Assembly (NCBI RefSeq): GCF_001661915.1
Contig: NZ_LYWY01000040.1
Location: forward strand, 248,001 to 312,000
Reading direction: 5' to 3'
DNA: 64,000 nucleotides
Source: Croceicoccus pelagius
Lineage (GTDB): Bacteria; Pseudomonadota; Alphaproteobacteria; Sphingomonadales; Sphingomonadaceae
Part shown: in pieces, positions 31,084 through 40,099 of the stretch
Position numbering within the stretch: the first letter of the stretch is position 1
Layout of the letters: each line of letters opens with the position of its first letter
Position numbers and translations under genes: made by a program
Notes under the pieces: generated by a model
Seen by the model: the letters and a program-made list of their open reading frames with translations, nothing else
The model's database searches: none
What the model was told of the DNA's origin: nothing

Positions 31084-33021
31084 ATGACTGCCGAACCGGC
31101 CACACCACTGCTCGATACCGTCAACACGCCTGACGACCTGCGGAAGCTGAAGCGCGAGGACTTGCGCCAGCTTGCCGACGAACTGCGTTCCGAAATGATC
31201 TCCGCCGTCGGACAGACAGGCGGACATCTCGGGTCCGGTTTGGGTGTCGTGGAATTGACGACTGCCATCCACTACGTCTTCAACACGCCGGAAGACCGGC
31301 TTGTCTGGGACGTCGGCCACCAGGCCTATCCGCACAAGATCCTGACCGGGCGGCGCGACCGTATCCGCACCTTGCGCCAGGGCGGCGGGTTGTCCGGCTT
31401 TACCAAGCGGAGCGAGAGCGAATACGACCCGTTCGGCACCGCGCACTCGTCCACCTCGATCAGCGCGGCGCTGGGCTTTGCCATCGCCAACAAGCTGACC
31501 GGAAAGCCCGGCAAGGGCATTGCCGTGATCGGCGACGGCGCGATGAGCGCAGGCATGGCCTACGAGGCGATGAACAACGCCGAACAGGCCGGAAACCGCC
31601 TGATCGTCATCCTCAACGACAACGATATGTCGATCGCACCGCCGGTTGGCGGGCTATCGTCCTATCTCGCGCGGCTGGTTTCCAGCGGCCAGTTTCTGGG
31701 CTTGCGCGAACTGGCCAAGAAATTTGCCCGCAAGCTACCGCGCCCGCTGCACAATGCCGCGCGCAAGACCGACGAGTTCGCCCGCGGCATGGCCATGGGC
31801 GGCACCCTGTTCGAAGAACTGGGCTTCTACTACGTCGGCCCGATCGACGGGCACGATCTCGATGCGCTGGTCCCCGTGCTCGAAAACGTGCGCGATGCCG
31901 CCGAAGGGCCGTGCCTGATCCACGTCGTGACGACGAAGGGCAAGGGCTATGCCCCGGCGGAAGAATCGGCTGACAAGTATCATGGCGTCACGAAGTTCGA
32001 CGTCGTCACCGGCCAGCAGAGCAAGAGCAGCGGCGGCCCGCCGAACTACCAGAACGTGTTTGGCGACACGCTGGCGAGGCTGGCCGAGACCGACGATCGC
32101 ATCTGCGCGATTACCGCCGCCATGCCGAGCGGGACGGGGGTTGACCGGTTCGCCAAGGCCCACCCCGACCGTTCGTTCGACGTCGGCATTGCCGAACAGC
32201 ACGCGGTGACTTTCGCGGCTGGCCTTGCCGCACAAGGGATGCGTCCTTTCGCGGCGATCTACTCGACCTTCCTGCAGCGCGCCTTCGATCAGGTCGTGCA
32301 CGACGTCGCGATCCAGAACCTGCCTGTCCGATTTGCAATCGACCGCGCCGGGCTCGTCGGCGCGGACGGTGCGACGCACGCAGGATCGTTCGACGTGACT
32401 TATCTTGCCACCCTGCCCAACATGGTCGTCATGGCCGCGGCGGACGAGGCGGAACTGGTCCACATGACTTACACCGCAGCCCTCCACGACAGCGGACCGA
32501 TCGCGTTTCGCTATCCGCGCGGGGCCGGCATCGGCATCGACCTTCCCGAAGTTCCCGAGCAGCTGGAGATCGGCAAGGGCCGCGTGGTGCGCGAAGGCAG
32601 CAAGGTCGCGATCCTCTCTCTCGGCACCCGCCTTGCAGAAGCGTTGAAGGCCGCCGATCAGCTGGAAGCCAAGGGCCTGTCGACCACGGTTGCCGACATG
32701 CGCTTTGCCAAGCCGCTGGACGAAGACCTGATCCGCAAACTCGCCGCGAGCCACGAAGTCCTTGTGACGATCGAGGAAGCCTCCATCGGTGGTCTGGGCG
32801 CCCATGTCCTGACGATGGCCAGCGATGATGGTCTGCTGGATGCGGGCCTCAAAATCCGCACCATGCGTCTGCCCGACGTTTTCCAGGACCACGATGCGCC
32901 CGAAAAGCAGTACGACGAAGCAGGCCTCAACGCCCCGCACATCGTCGATACGGTGCTTAAAGCGCTGGGTAAGGACAATCTGGGCCACAACAGCGCAGGC
33001 GTGGAGGAAGCGCGGGCCTGA
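31084..33021 (+). CDS. dxs: 1-deoxy-D-xylulose-5-phosphate synthase
   Basis: A 645-residue transketolase-like enzyme that joins pyruvate and glyceraldehyde 3-phosphate in the MEP isoprenoid pathway. The thiamine-diphosphate motif [17 protein letters not shown] (Mg/TPP binding, about 156) and the [10 protein letters not shown] and [15 protein letters not shown] segments are present, as is the [11 protein letters not shown]-terminal domain. Full family length, no signal peptide. It appears to be a single-gene transcript followed by a small hypothetical gene. Confidence 0.95.
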   Translation: MTAEPATPLLDTVNTPDDLRKLKREDLRQLADELRSEMISAVGQTGGHLGSGLGVVELTTAIHYVFNTPEDRLVWDVGHQAYPHKILTGRRDRIRTLRQGGGLSGFTKRSESEYDPFGTAHSSTSISAALGFAIANKLTGKPGKGIAVIGDGAMSAGMAYEAMNNAEQAGNRLIVILNDNDMSIAPPVGGLSSYLARLVSSGQFLGLRELAKKFARKLPRPLHNAARKTDEFARGMAMGGTLFEELGFYYVGPIDGHDLDALVPVLENVRDAAEGPCLIHVVTTKGKGYAPAEESADKYHGVTKFDVVTGQQSKSSGGPPNYQNVFGDTLARLAETDDRICAITAAMPSGTGVDRFAKAHPDRSFDVGIAEQHAVTFAAGLAAQGMRPFAAIYSTFLQRAFDQVVHDVAIQNLPVRFAIDRAGLVGADGATHAGSFDVTYLATLPNMVVMAAADEAELVHMTYTAALHDSGPIAFRYPRGAGIGIDLPEVPEQLEIGKGRVVREGSKVAILSLGTRLAEALKAADQLEAKGLSTTVADMRFAKPLDEDLIRKLAASHEVLVTIEEASIGGLGAHVLTMASDDGLLDAGLKIRTMRLPDVFQDHDAPEKQYDEAGLNAPHIVDTVLKALGKDNLGHNSAGVEEARA

Positions 33022-33035
33022 TCATCCCGGGCTGG

Positions 33036-33416
33036 TTGCTGGCAATCGGCTTCGTGGTCTGCGGATTGGCAGTCTGGTTCGCAGTAGCCTTCAGGGACAC
33101 CCGCAGCCAGATCGCGACGACGAAGGCGCGCCGCCCCAATCCATCGCGCGATGAATTCATCGAGATGATGGCTTGGGATTGTCCGGAGTACGTGGCCGTT
33201 TTCCTATGGGAGACGGCAATGCCTTATCTTGCGCCCCACCCCGACGACGATCTTCTCCGCGACCTGCCGATAGACGAGGACGACTGGTCGATGGACTGGC
33301 CGCGTGATTTTGCGACCCAAGAGGGTTTTCACGAGAGCAATCTGCCTGACTGGCCCAAAGGCTGGGCGACGACGATCCGAAACTACGGACGCTGGCTGAG
33401 CATGGGTCCCGTCTAA
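33036..33416 (+). CDS. hypothetical protein with one membrane anchor
   Basis: A 126-residue protein with an N-terminal helix (MLAIGFVVCGLAVWFAVAF) and a soluble acidic, Trp-rich domain (EMMAWDCPEYVAVFLWE, DDDLLRDLPIDEDDWSMDWPRDF). The start is uncertain: TTG at 33036 is the only reasonable codon, 14 bp after the dxs stop. No family is recognised. The last bases of its stop overlap the convergent NnrU gene. Codon use looks like that of its neighbours, so it is probably real. Confidence 0.5.
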   Translation: MLAIGFVVCGLAVWFAVAFRDTRSQIATTKARRPNPSRDEFIEMMAWDCPEYVAVFLWETAMPYLAPHPDDDLLRDLPIDEDDWSMDWPRDFATQEGFHESNLPDWPKGWATTIRNYGRWLSMGPV

Positions 33417-34090
33417 CCCAACCAGCGCCACACACCCGCCGGAATACCGCCCAGCGGCATGTGCGAAAAAGTAATCGCCAGCCACGCCACAAGCGCGACG
33501 AACCACGTCACGATGCTCGCCCCGGCCAAGCCCGACAAATTGGGCCAAAAGCTCGTCTTCGCCTCCCACTCCGGCCAAGCCGGGTCGAGCTGTTCCTTTT
33601 TCTTGTCCTGCAGCGCCGCGCCTGCCAGCGCGAGAACGATGAAGGCGCCCATGAAAACGAAGGTTCGCGCATCGGGCATGACGAGGATGTGCGCTGCGCC
33701 CCAGATCGCGATCCCCCACATCATCGGGTGGCGCGTGATCAGGAAGACGCCGGCAGGCTCCTTGCCCGCCGCCTTGCCTTCCGAACCGGGCAGCGCGGGA
33801 TTGCCGCGAAAGCTGCCCACCAGAAGCACGAGCGCTACGATCGTCAGCACGCTGGCGACGATCCATGCCCAGTCGCTCATCGGCTCGAACAGCCATGGTC
33901 CGCGTGGGGCCTTGGCGAAAGCGTGGCCCATGCCGCCCAGCGTGATCAGCGCCACCAGCGAATACAGAGCGAGGAAACCCTTCTCACCAAGCTTGGCGAC
34001 GAGCGGCGCGCGGGCCGGGTGGGAGAGGATGAAATGTGTGCCGACGAAAAGGACGGCAGCGGAAACCAGTGCGGAAAGTCCCAAGGGCAT
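33413..34090 (-). CDS. NnrU-family membrane protein
   Basis: A 225-residue protein with six predicted membrane helices. The segments HFILSHPARAPLVAKLGEKG, LVALITLGGMGHAF and LITRHPMMWGIAIWGAAHIL match the NnrU family, related to isoprenylcysteine methyltransferase-like membrane folds; NnrU was first associated with nitric oxide metabolism. No denitrification gene is present here, so a general membrane role (for example carotenoid isomerisation by Z-ISO-like members) is equally possible. It is convergent with the hypothetical gene. Confidence 0.8.
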   Translation of the reverse strand: MPLGLSALVSAAVLFVGTHFILSHPARAPLVAKLGEKGFLALYSLVALITLGGMGHAFAKAPRGPWLFEPMSDWAWIVASVLTIVALVLLVGSFRGNPALPGSEGKAAGKEPAGVFLITRHPMMWGIAIWGAAHILVMPDARTFVFMGAFIVLALAGAALQDKKKEQLDPAWPEWEAKTSFWPNLSGLAGASIVTWFVALVAWLAITFSHMPLGGIPAGVWRWLG

Positions 34091-34135
34091 CGCTGCCTCC
34101 CGACGATGATGGCACGTCGCGGCAGGCTAGCGTGT

Positions 34136-34164
34136 GGTGGGCGGCGCGCAAGGCCCCGCCCACC
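34136..34164 (-). terminator. terminator-like hairpin after the POT transporter gene
   Basis: Inverted repeat GGTGGGCGG (34136-34144) and CCGCCCACC (34156-34164), 9 bp with an 11-nt loop, 9 bp downstream of the POT gene stop. There is no U-tract, so the function is likely but not proven. Confidence 0.5.
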
Positions 34165-34173
34165 GGACCCGCC

Positions 34174-35820
34174 TTATTTCCGTTCGGGATGGATACCCGC
34201 AGCCTGCGGCTCGCCCAGTTCGGCATCTCCCGCCAGTTCCTCATGCGCCTCGTGCTCGCCCAGCGCGTCGAGGTGCATCCACTTCTTGACGATCGGGCTG
34301 AGCGCCAGGACGACAACGCCGATGCCGATCGTCCACCAGCCGATCTCGTTGTAGATGGAAAGCGTCAGTTCCTTGCTCATCTCGCCCGATTCGCCTCCGG
34401 TGGCTTCACCGATCTTGCCGGCCACGAAGCTGCCCACCGCGGTCATGTAGAACCATGCGCCCATGATGAAGCTGCCCAGATGCAGCGGGGCGAGGCGCGT
34501 CATGGCCGAGAGACCGACCGGCGACAGGCAAAGCTCGCCGGTCGTGTGCAGCAGGTAGATGAGGAACACGAAGAGCACGCCCGTCATCACCGCCGGATCG
34601 CCGGTGCCCGCGCCCCAGACGAAGACAAGGAAGCCCGCGCCGACCTGGAACAAGGCAAGGGCGAACTTGGCCGGTGCCGACGGTTCTAGCCCGCGCTTCC
34701 CAAGGAACTGCCACAGCGCCGCGAAAAGCGGGGCAAAGATGACGATGTAGATCGGGTTGATCGACTGAAACAGCGAGGTCGGGACCCCGCCCTTGTCGAC
34801 GAACTTGTCGGTATAGAGGTTCAGCGAACCGCCTGCCTGTTCGAAAAGGCCCCAGAACACGGGGTTCAGCGCGATTAGGAACAGGATCGCAAAGATGCGT
34901 TCACGCGCCTGCTTGGGCAGCTTGAACGCTTCGTAAAGCGTGTAGGCCAACATCGCGATACCGCAGACGATCAGCAGACCCTGAATCACGTCCTGATACT
35001 GGATCAGGAACCAGATCACAGCGACCGAGGCCGCGCCCACGACGTAGAGCGTGGTCTCGAGACGCTTGGCTAGCGGTGCCGGCGGCTCGCCTTGGCCCTT
35101 CAGGGCAGGCTTGCCGACGACGAAGATGATGAGGCCCAGGACCATGCCGATGCCGGCAAGTCCGAAGCCCCACGACCAGCCGATCGTCTCGCCCAGATAA
35201 CCGACGAGGATGGTGCCCAGCGCCGCACCGACGTTCACGCCCATGTAGAAGATCGTGTAGGCCGCATCGCGGCGCGTGTCGGTCATCTTGTAGAGCTGGC
35301 CGACGATCACGGAGATATTGGCCTTCAGAAAACCTGAGCCGACAATGATCAGCGCCAGTGCGAGCCAGAACACGTTGATCGCGAAATCGGCTTGCTTGAC
35401 CGCCGCATCGGTCACGCCCTGCATGCCTTCATAAGCCATCGCGAGGTGACCCAGCGCCAGCACGACGCCGCCGAACAGTACCGCCTTGCGCTGACCCAGC
35501 CAGCGGTCGGCAAGGTATCCGCCCAGCACCGGCGTGATGTAGACGAGACTGCCGTAGGCGCCGTAGATCAGGCTGGCCTTACCGTCGGAAAACAGCCAGA
35601 ATTTCGTGAGATAGAGGATCAGCAGGGCGCGCATGCCGTAGAAGGAGAAACGCTCCCACATCTCTGCATAGAACAGCACGAATAGCCCGCGGGGGTGGCC
35701 GATGACCTCCTCGCTCTTGCGCATGGAGATGACGCCGCCGATGGCCAGCACGGCAAATAGGGCGACCGCGGCGATGGCTGCGATCCAGTCGCCTTCGGTC
35801 CAGAGGCTGATGTCCTTCAT
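34174..35820 (-). CDS. POT-family proton-dependent peptide transporter
   Basis: A 548-residue MFS-type symporter of the POT/PTR2 family. The ExxERFxxYG-like signature is visible as EMWERFSFYGMRALL near the N-terminus, followed by YLADRWLGQRKAV and a 12-14 helix layout with a long C-terminal cytoplasmic tail. It imports di- and tripeptides with protons. The start MKDISLWTEGDW at 35820 is chosen over an upstream in-frame start (35871) because the family begins near the first helix. It is divergent from a small GntR-family regulator gene, a plausible controller. Confidence 0.9.
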   Translation of the reverse strand: MKDISLWTEGDWIAAIAAVALFAVLAIGGVISMRKSEEVIGHPRGLFVLFYAEMWERFSFYGMRALLILYLTKFWLFSDGKASLIYGAYGSLVYITPVLGGYLADRWLGQRKAVLFGGVVLALGHLAMAYEGMQGVTDAAVKQADFAINVFWLALALIIVGSGFLKANISVIVGQLYKMTDTRRDAAYTIFYMGVNVGAALGTILVGYLGETIGWSWGFGLAGIGMVLGLIIFVVGKPALKGQGEPPAPLAKRLETTLYVVGAASVAVIWFLIQYQDVIQGLLIVCGIAMLAYTLYEAFKLPKQARERIFAILFLIALNPVFWGLFEQAGGSLNLYTDKFVDKGGVPTSLFQSINPIYIVIFAPLFAALWQFLGKRGLEPSAPAKFALALFQVGAGFLVFVWGAGTGDPAVMTGVLFVFLIYLLHTTGELCLSPVGLSAMTRLAPLHLGSFIMGAWFYMTAVGSFVAGKIGEATGGESGEMSKELTLSIYNEIGWWTIGIGVVVLALSPIVKKWMHLDALGEHEAHEELAGDAELGEPQAAGIHPERK

Positions 35821-35992
35821 GTAAGCTCGTCTTCCCCGGTATTTTCGTGTGTGTCCGTTTCTGGGGTGCAAGCCTTAAAGCGCTTTGCCGCATTGTGAAG
35901 GGTTTTGTTGCAATTGAGACCATCTCCGATGACCAGAATGCAATCGCCCGAAAGCTTGACCCGACACGCTGTATTATGGCACTAGACCACCT

Positions 35993-36352
35993 ATGCCACG
36001 CTCCACCGGAACCCAGGCCACGCGCCCCGTTTACCTGCGTCTGCGGGACCTGATCGCCGCAGCGATCATCGACGGAAGCTATCCGGAAGGCGAATTGTTG
36101 CCATCTGTCCGCGCCTTCGCCGCCGAACAGGGCGCCAATCCGCTGACTGTGGCCAAGGCCTACCAGCAGTTCCAGGACGATGGTCTTCTGGAGGTCCGCC
36201 GCGGGATCGGTATCGCGGTCGTGCCGGGTGCGCGATCGCGCCTGGTGAAGGCAGAGAGGGACCAGTTCCTGACCGAAGAATGGCCTGCGGTCGCCGAACG
36301 GATCCGCTTGCTCGACCTCGATCTCGACATGCTGATGGCGCGTTCGGAATGA
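35993..36352 (+). CDS. GntR-family regulator, YtrA subfamily
   Basis: A 119-residue protein with an N-terminal winged helix (PVYLRLRDLIAAAIIDGSY, LLPSVRAFAAEQGANPLTVAKAYQQFQDDGLLEVRRGIG) and only a short C-terminal helix, the minimal YtrA-type GntR regulator. YtrA regulators usually control transporter operons with which they are linked, here possibly the divergent POT transporter 172 bp away. No effector domain is present. Confidence 0.82.
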   Translation: MPRSTGTQATRPVYLRLRDLIAAAIIDGSYPEGELLPSVRAFAAEQGANPLTVAKAYQQFQDDGLLEVRRGIGIAVVPGARSRLVKAERDQFLTEEWPAVAERIRLLDLDLDMLMARSE

Positions 36353-36498
36353 CCGGTCTGTATCGGACAGCACCGCAAACTGTCCCGAAATCTTATCATA
36401 TGTAATAGATATTGCGACTTTCCCGCCGGGATGGCACACTTATTCAAGTGGTTGCGGGCAGGGGATGATCTTTTTTCCGGCTTCGCAGTCGCTGACCT

Positions 36499-36554
36499 CC
36501 CGTGGTGAAGGGGTGCCACGGGTTCTGGCAATGTTACCGCCTTTGCCGGCGGTA
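36499..36554 (+). promoter_or_regulatory. two consecutive hairpins in the ihfB leader
   Basis: CCCGTGG (36499-36505) pairs with CCACGGG (36516-36522), and TACCGCC (36535-36541) pairs with GGCGGTA (36548-36554), both perfect 7-bp stems. They lie 45-100 bp before the ihfB start inside a 246-bp gene-free stretch (36353-36598), which also holds an AT-rich segment around 36395-36415. A structured 5' leader or a small RNA is possible; I recognise no known family. Confidence 0.4.
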
Positions 36555-36598
36555 TCTGTCGCAAGGGGGTCGCGAACTCTTCGACAGGCGGGGTAGAC

Positions 36599-36880
36599 AT
36601 GATTAGATCGGAACTCATCGAAGCGCTTGCGCAGGAAAATCCCGAACTTCGGCCCGAAGAGGTCGAGGCCGTGGTCACCTGCTTCTTCGACACGATCGCC
36701 GAACGGCTGGCCAGTGGCGGCCGGGTGGAACTTCGTGGTTTCGGTGCCTTCTCCACGCGCGAACGCGCCGCCCGCACGGGCCGCAACCCGCGCACCGGCG
36801 AGACCGTCGAGGTGCCCGGCAAGCGCGTGCCTTACTTCAAGGCCGGCAAGGACATGCGCGACCGCCTTAACGCGGACTGA
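36599..36880 (+). CDS. ihfB: integration host factor subunit beta
   Basis: A 93-residue HU/IHF-fold DNA-bending protein: [39 protein letters not shown], the flexible beta-arm [22 protein letters not shown] with the intercalating Pro, then MRDRLN. The arm sequence and length favour IHF beta over HU. It acts as a heterodimer with IHF alpha, encoded elsewhere, in nucleoid structure, recombination and transcription. A structured leader precedes it. Confidence 0.88.
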   Translation: MIRSELIEALAQENPELRPEEVEAVVTCFFDTIAERLASGGRVELRGFGAFSTRERAARTGRNPRTGETVEVPGKRVPYFKAGKDMRDRLNAD

Positions 36881-36975
36881 TCGCTGTTGCCCGCGCAATC
36901 GGGCACGTCTTTCACAACCTGCTGAAATCTCGCCATTGCGCGCCGCGGTCGCGCATCCTAACGCTGCGATCGCGT

Positions 36976-37060
36976 GCGGACGTGGCGGAATGGTAGACGC
37001 CGGGGACTTAAAATCCCCTGTACTTTGTACGTGCGGGTTCGAGTCCCGCCGTCCGCACCA
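36976..37060 (+). tRNA. tRNA-Leu(UAA)
   Basis: Acceptor GCGGACG (36976-36982) pairs with CGTCCGC (37050-37056), then discriminator A and encoded CCA (37058-37060). The anticodon stem GGGGA/TCCCC encloses CTTAAAA, giving anticodon TAA for codon UUA. The long variable arm (about 10 nt, TGTACTTTGTACG region) marks a class II tRNA. T-loop GTTCGAGTC is canonical. Confidence 0.95.
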
Positions 37061-37196
37061 CGTTTTCCAAGCGTTCCGACCTGTTCCAAAGTTAACGTGT
37101 CGCACTGGCGATACGGGAAAACTACTCAGGTCCATCCTGCTGCTTTTCCACGCTAAATTAACGAATTGACTGCATCCTTCCGGGTAACAGGGCCCC

Positions 37197-37931
37197 GTGA
37201 AAAGCGCCGTTTTCGGGCCCCCGAAGACCGCAACTGGCGCGAATGAAAGAGCGGGCAGCGTGAATGACCTGAGTCCTTCGCAATTCAATGGCCATCGCGT
37301 CGTTGGTGAACCGTCGGTGCGCGATCCCCAGCGGATACCGATCATCCGGACGGCCAAGCTCGTCTTTTCCGATGCCGAATACCCTTGCGTACTGCGCGAC
37401 ATTTCCGGCAGCGCGCTTCGCGTGAAGCTCTACGGCGCGCCGGTCGAGGAAGGGGCGAGCAGCTTTCATCTCGAATTCGGCGACGGGGACCGGTTCGAGG
37501 TGAGCGCGATCTGGGTCAGGGATGACCAGGCCGGACTGTCCTTTGCCAAGGAGAACGACCTGATGGCGCTGATCGGAGAGCATGGCCCATTCCGCAAACG
37601 CGCGATCCGCATCTCGGTCGAGCTTCCTTCGTCGATCAAATCGCTGGGCCTCATGATCGACGTGCATATCCGCGACCTGTCGCACGAAGGCGCGCAGATC
37701 CTGAGCGAGACGATGTTCTCGATGGACCAGCAGGTCCGCATCCAGATACCCCGCTTGGGCGAAGTCTATGCCAAGGTCCGCTGGCGGCAGCACCCCTCAT
37801 ACGGTCTGGCCTTCGTGGAAACCTTCCGGTTCGACCAGATCGCGGCGGTGGCAAGCGACCTTCAGGCCCTTTCGCGCGAGTGGCGCAAGGAAGGCACGCC
37901 TGGCCCGCGACCGGACGACATGGCGGCCTGA
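37197..37931 (+). CDS. PilZ-domain protein (possible tandem PilZ)
   Basis: A protein of up to 244 residues with two PilZ-like beta barrels. The first spans about 45-130 (RIPIIRTAKLVF, CVLRDISGSALRV) and the second about 133-225, with RKRAIRI and IRDLSHEGAQI, the RxxxR and (D/N)xSxxG c-di-GMP-binding motifs. It likely responds to cyclic-di-GMP in motility, adhesion or exopolysaccharide control. Start codons are GTG at 37197 or GTG at 37260; neither has a strong ribosome-binding site, so the N-terminus is uncertain. It precedes the FAD/GtrA/membrane-protein set but is probably its own transcript. Confidence 0.82.
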   Translation: MKSAVFGPPKTATGANERAGSVNDLSPSQFNGHRVVGEPSVRDPQRIPIIRTAKLVFSDAEYPCVLRDISGSALRVKLYGAPVEEGASSFHLEFGDGDRFEVSAIWVRDDQAGLSFAKENDLMALIGEHGPFRKRAIRISVELPSSIKSLGLMIDVHIRDLSHEGAQILSETMFSMDQQVRIQIPRLGEVYAKVRWRQHPSYGLAFVETFRFDQIAAVASDLQALSREWRKEGTPGPRPDDMAA

Positions 37932-38074
37932 TTCACGCGGCCTGCCCGCCGCACATTCGAAAAGCTGCAAAAAGAGGCCGCGAAAGCACCGCGTTAACGT
38001 CCTCTTAGCCATTTTCCTGCACGAATTGCCTTGGGTCGCCGCTTGGCGACGGAAGTTTTGCACAAGGGGGCACC

Positions 38075-39661
38075 GTGCAGCAGGGCACCGAAATGAAGCA
38101 GGGCAATTCCGAACTGGACGTCGACGTCGTGATCGTCGGCGCGGGACCGGCCGGTCTGACGGCGGGGTACCTGCTGACGAAGGCCGGAAAATCGGTCGCC
38201 GTGATCGAGAAAGACGACACCTACGTCGGCGGCATCAGTCGCACGGTCGAGCACGAAGGCTATCGTTTCGACATCGGCGGGCACCGCTTCTTTTCGAAGT
38301 CCAAGGCGGTGGTCGACCTGTGGAACGAGATCCTGCCCGACGACTTCATCTCGCGCCCACGGATGAGCCGCATCTACTACGAGGGCAAGTTCTACTCCTA
38401 CCCGCTGCGCGCTTTCGAGGCGCTGCGCAATCTCGGCATCTGGCGTTCGACCGTCTGCATGGCGAGCTTTGCCAAGGCGCAGATCTTCCCGCGCAAGCAG
38501 ATCAAGAGCTTCGAGGACTGGACCGTGAACCAGTTCGGTGAAAAACTGTTCTCGATCTTCTTCAAGACCTACACCGAGAAGGTCTGGGGCATGCCGTGCG
38601 ATGAAATGAGCGCGGACTGGGCCGCCCAGCGCATCAAGGGCCTTTCGCTCTGGGGCGCGGTGACCGACGGGCTCAAGCGTTCGCTCGGCCTCAACAAGCG
38701 TCCGAACGACGGGATGCAGGCCAAGACCCTGCTTGAGGAATTCCGCTATCCGCGCCTTGGCCCCGGCATGATGTGGGAAGCAGCCCGCGACAAGGTTCGC
38801 GAAGGCGGCAACCAGGTCCTGATGGGCCACGCCCTGCGCCAGCTCGCCGCCGACAGCAAGGGCGGCTGGCGCCTCAGTGCGACGCTGGCCGACGGCAGCG
38901 AACGGGTGATCCGCGCCCGCCACGCGATTTCCAGCGCCCCGATGCGCGAACTGGCGGCGCGCCTTGCCCCGGTTCCGGCCTCGGTCCTAGACGCCAGCGG
39001 GCTGAAGTACCGCGACTTCCTCACCGTGGCGCTGAAGGTCAAGTCGAAGGACCTGTTCCCAGACAACTGGATCTACATCCACGACAGCAAGGTTCAGGTC
39101 GGCCGTATTCAGAATTTCCGTTCGTGGTCGCCCGAAATGGTGCCCGACAGCGATGTCGCCTGTGTCGGCCTTGAATATTTCTGCTTCGAAGGCGACGGCC
39201 TCTGGGCATCGTCCGACGACGATCTCGTCGCTCTCGCCACGAAGGAAATGGAAATCCTCGGCCTGTGCGATCCGGCGGATGTCATCGGCGGTTCGGTCGT
39301 GCGCCAGGAAAAGGCCTACCCCGTCTATGACGAGGACTATGCCGAGCGCGTTAAGGTCATGCGGGAAGAACTGGAAGCCAAGCATCCCACCCTGCACCTT
39401 GTCGGACGCAACGGCATGCACCGCTACAACAACCAGGACCACGCGATGATGACCGCGATGCTGACGGTCGAGAATATCATGGCGGGCGAGCGCATCTACG
39501 ACACGTGGTGCGTGAACGAGGACGCGGAATACCACGAGGCCGGCAACGAGGGCGACGAGATCGAACTGCCCCGCTACTCGGCAGAAGACCGCGCCGCCGC
39601 GCTGTCCTCGATGCGCGACGTTCCCGAGCCGGTCGCACCCGAGAAGAAGGACGCGGCATGA
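38075..39661 (+). CDS. NAD(P)/FAD-dependent oxidoreductase (protoporphyrinogen-oxidase/UGM-like)
   Basis: A 528-residue FAD enzyme with an N-terminal dinucleotide-binding VIVGAGPAGLTAGYLL, the YRFDIGGHRFFSKSK motif and a C-terminal GRNGMHRYNNQDHAM FAD-contacting segment. These put it in the amine-oxidase-like family near protoporphyrinogen oxidase and UDP-galactopyranose mutase, a group often linked to polysaccharide or lipid-linked glycan genes. GTG at 38075 and ATG at 38093 are both possible starts. Its stop overlaps the GtrA gene (ATGA), so it is probably part of a cell-surface glycan unit rather than heme synthesis. Confidence 0.8.
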   Translation: MQQGTEMKQGNSELDVDVVIVGAGPAGLTAGYLLTKAGKSVAVIEKDDTYVGGISRTVEHEGYRFDIGGHRFFSKSKAVVDLWNEILPDDFISRPRMSRIYYEGKFYSYPLRAFEALRNLGIWRSTVCMASFAKAQIFPRKQIKSFEDWTVNQFGEKLFSIFFKTYTEKVWGMPCDEMSADWAAQRIKGLSLWGAVTDGLKRSLGLNKRPNDGMQAKTLLEEFRYPRLGPGMMWEAARDKVREGGNQVLMGHALRQLAADSKGGWRLSATLADGSERVIRARHAISSAPMRELAARLAPVPASVLDASGLKYRDFLTVALKVKSKDLFPDNWIYIHDSKVQVGRIQNFRSWSPEMVPDSDVACVGLEYFCFEGDGLWASSDDDLVALATKEMEILGLCDPADVIGGSVVRQEKAYPVYDEDYAERVKVMREELEAKHPTLHLVGRNGMHRYNNQDHAMMTAMLTVENIMAGERIYDTWCVNEDAEYHEAGNEGDEIELPRYSAEDRAAALSSMRDVPEPVAPEKKDAA

Positions 39662-40080
39662 CCGACGTCGCGGCCATCAGGCGCTTTGTCGCCTACGGCT
39701 TTGCCAGCGTCGCGGCGCTGGGCGTGGACCTTGCCTGCTTCTTCGCGCTGATGGCCATGCACGTCGCGGCTCCTGCCGCGGCAGCGGGCGGCTATGCGGC
39801 GGGCATCCTTGCCCACTGGTTCGCATCGAGCCGCTTTGTCTTTACCGGCCGCGTCGCCAGCGAAGGCAAGGCCCGCGCGGCCCAGCAAGGCCTGTTCGTT
39901 GGCTCCGCGCTTGTCGGCCTCGCGCTTACCTGGGCGATCGTCGCGGCCTGCACCGCGATGGGCATCGATGCGCGCGTCGCCAAGCTGATCGCCATCGGCG
40001 CCAGCTTCTTCGCCACCTTCCTTTTGCGCCTGCGCTTCGTGTTCACCGAAGACCAGGCCGCACCTGCCGGCACAAACTGA
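39658..40080 (+). CDS. GtrA-family membrane protein
   Basis: A 140-residue protein with four membrane helices (about 10-28, 37-55, 80-97 and 106-126) and the family motif RRFVAYGFASVAALGVDLACF. GtrA proteins are proposed to flip polyprenyl-phosphate sugars across the inner membrane. It starts with ATGA overlap to the FAD oxidoreductase and is followed after 19 bp by a large GT-C-like membrane protein, consistent with one polyprenyl-linked glycosylation unit. Confidence 0.85.
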   Translation: MTDVAAIRRFVAYGFASVAALGVDLACFFALMAMHVAAPAAAAGGYAAGILAHWFASSRFVFTGRVASEGKARAAQQGLFVGSALVGLALTWAIVAACTAMGIDARVAKLIAIGASFFATFLLRLRFVFTEDQAAPAGTN

Positions 40081-40099
40081 CGCGGCGGTGGAGGGGATC

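Noticed and set aside
38075-39661. Heme biosynthesis protoporphyrinogen oxidase or UDP-galactopyranose mutase as a firm call
   Set aside because: The fold is shared but the neighbours (GtrA, GT-C-like protein) point to glycans and the sequence alone does not decide; left as family-level annotation.
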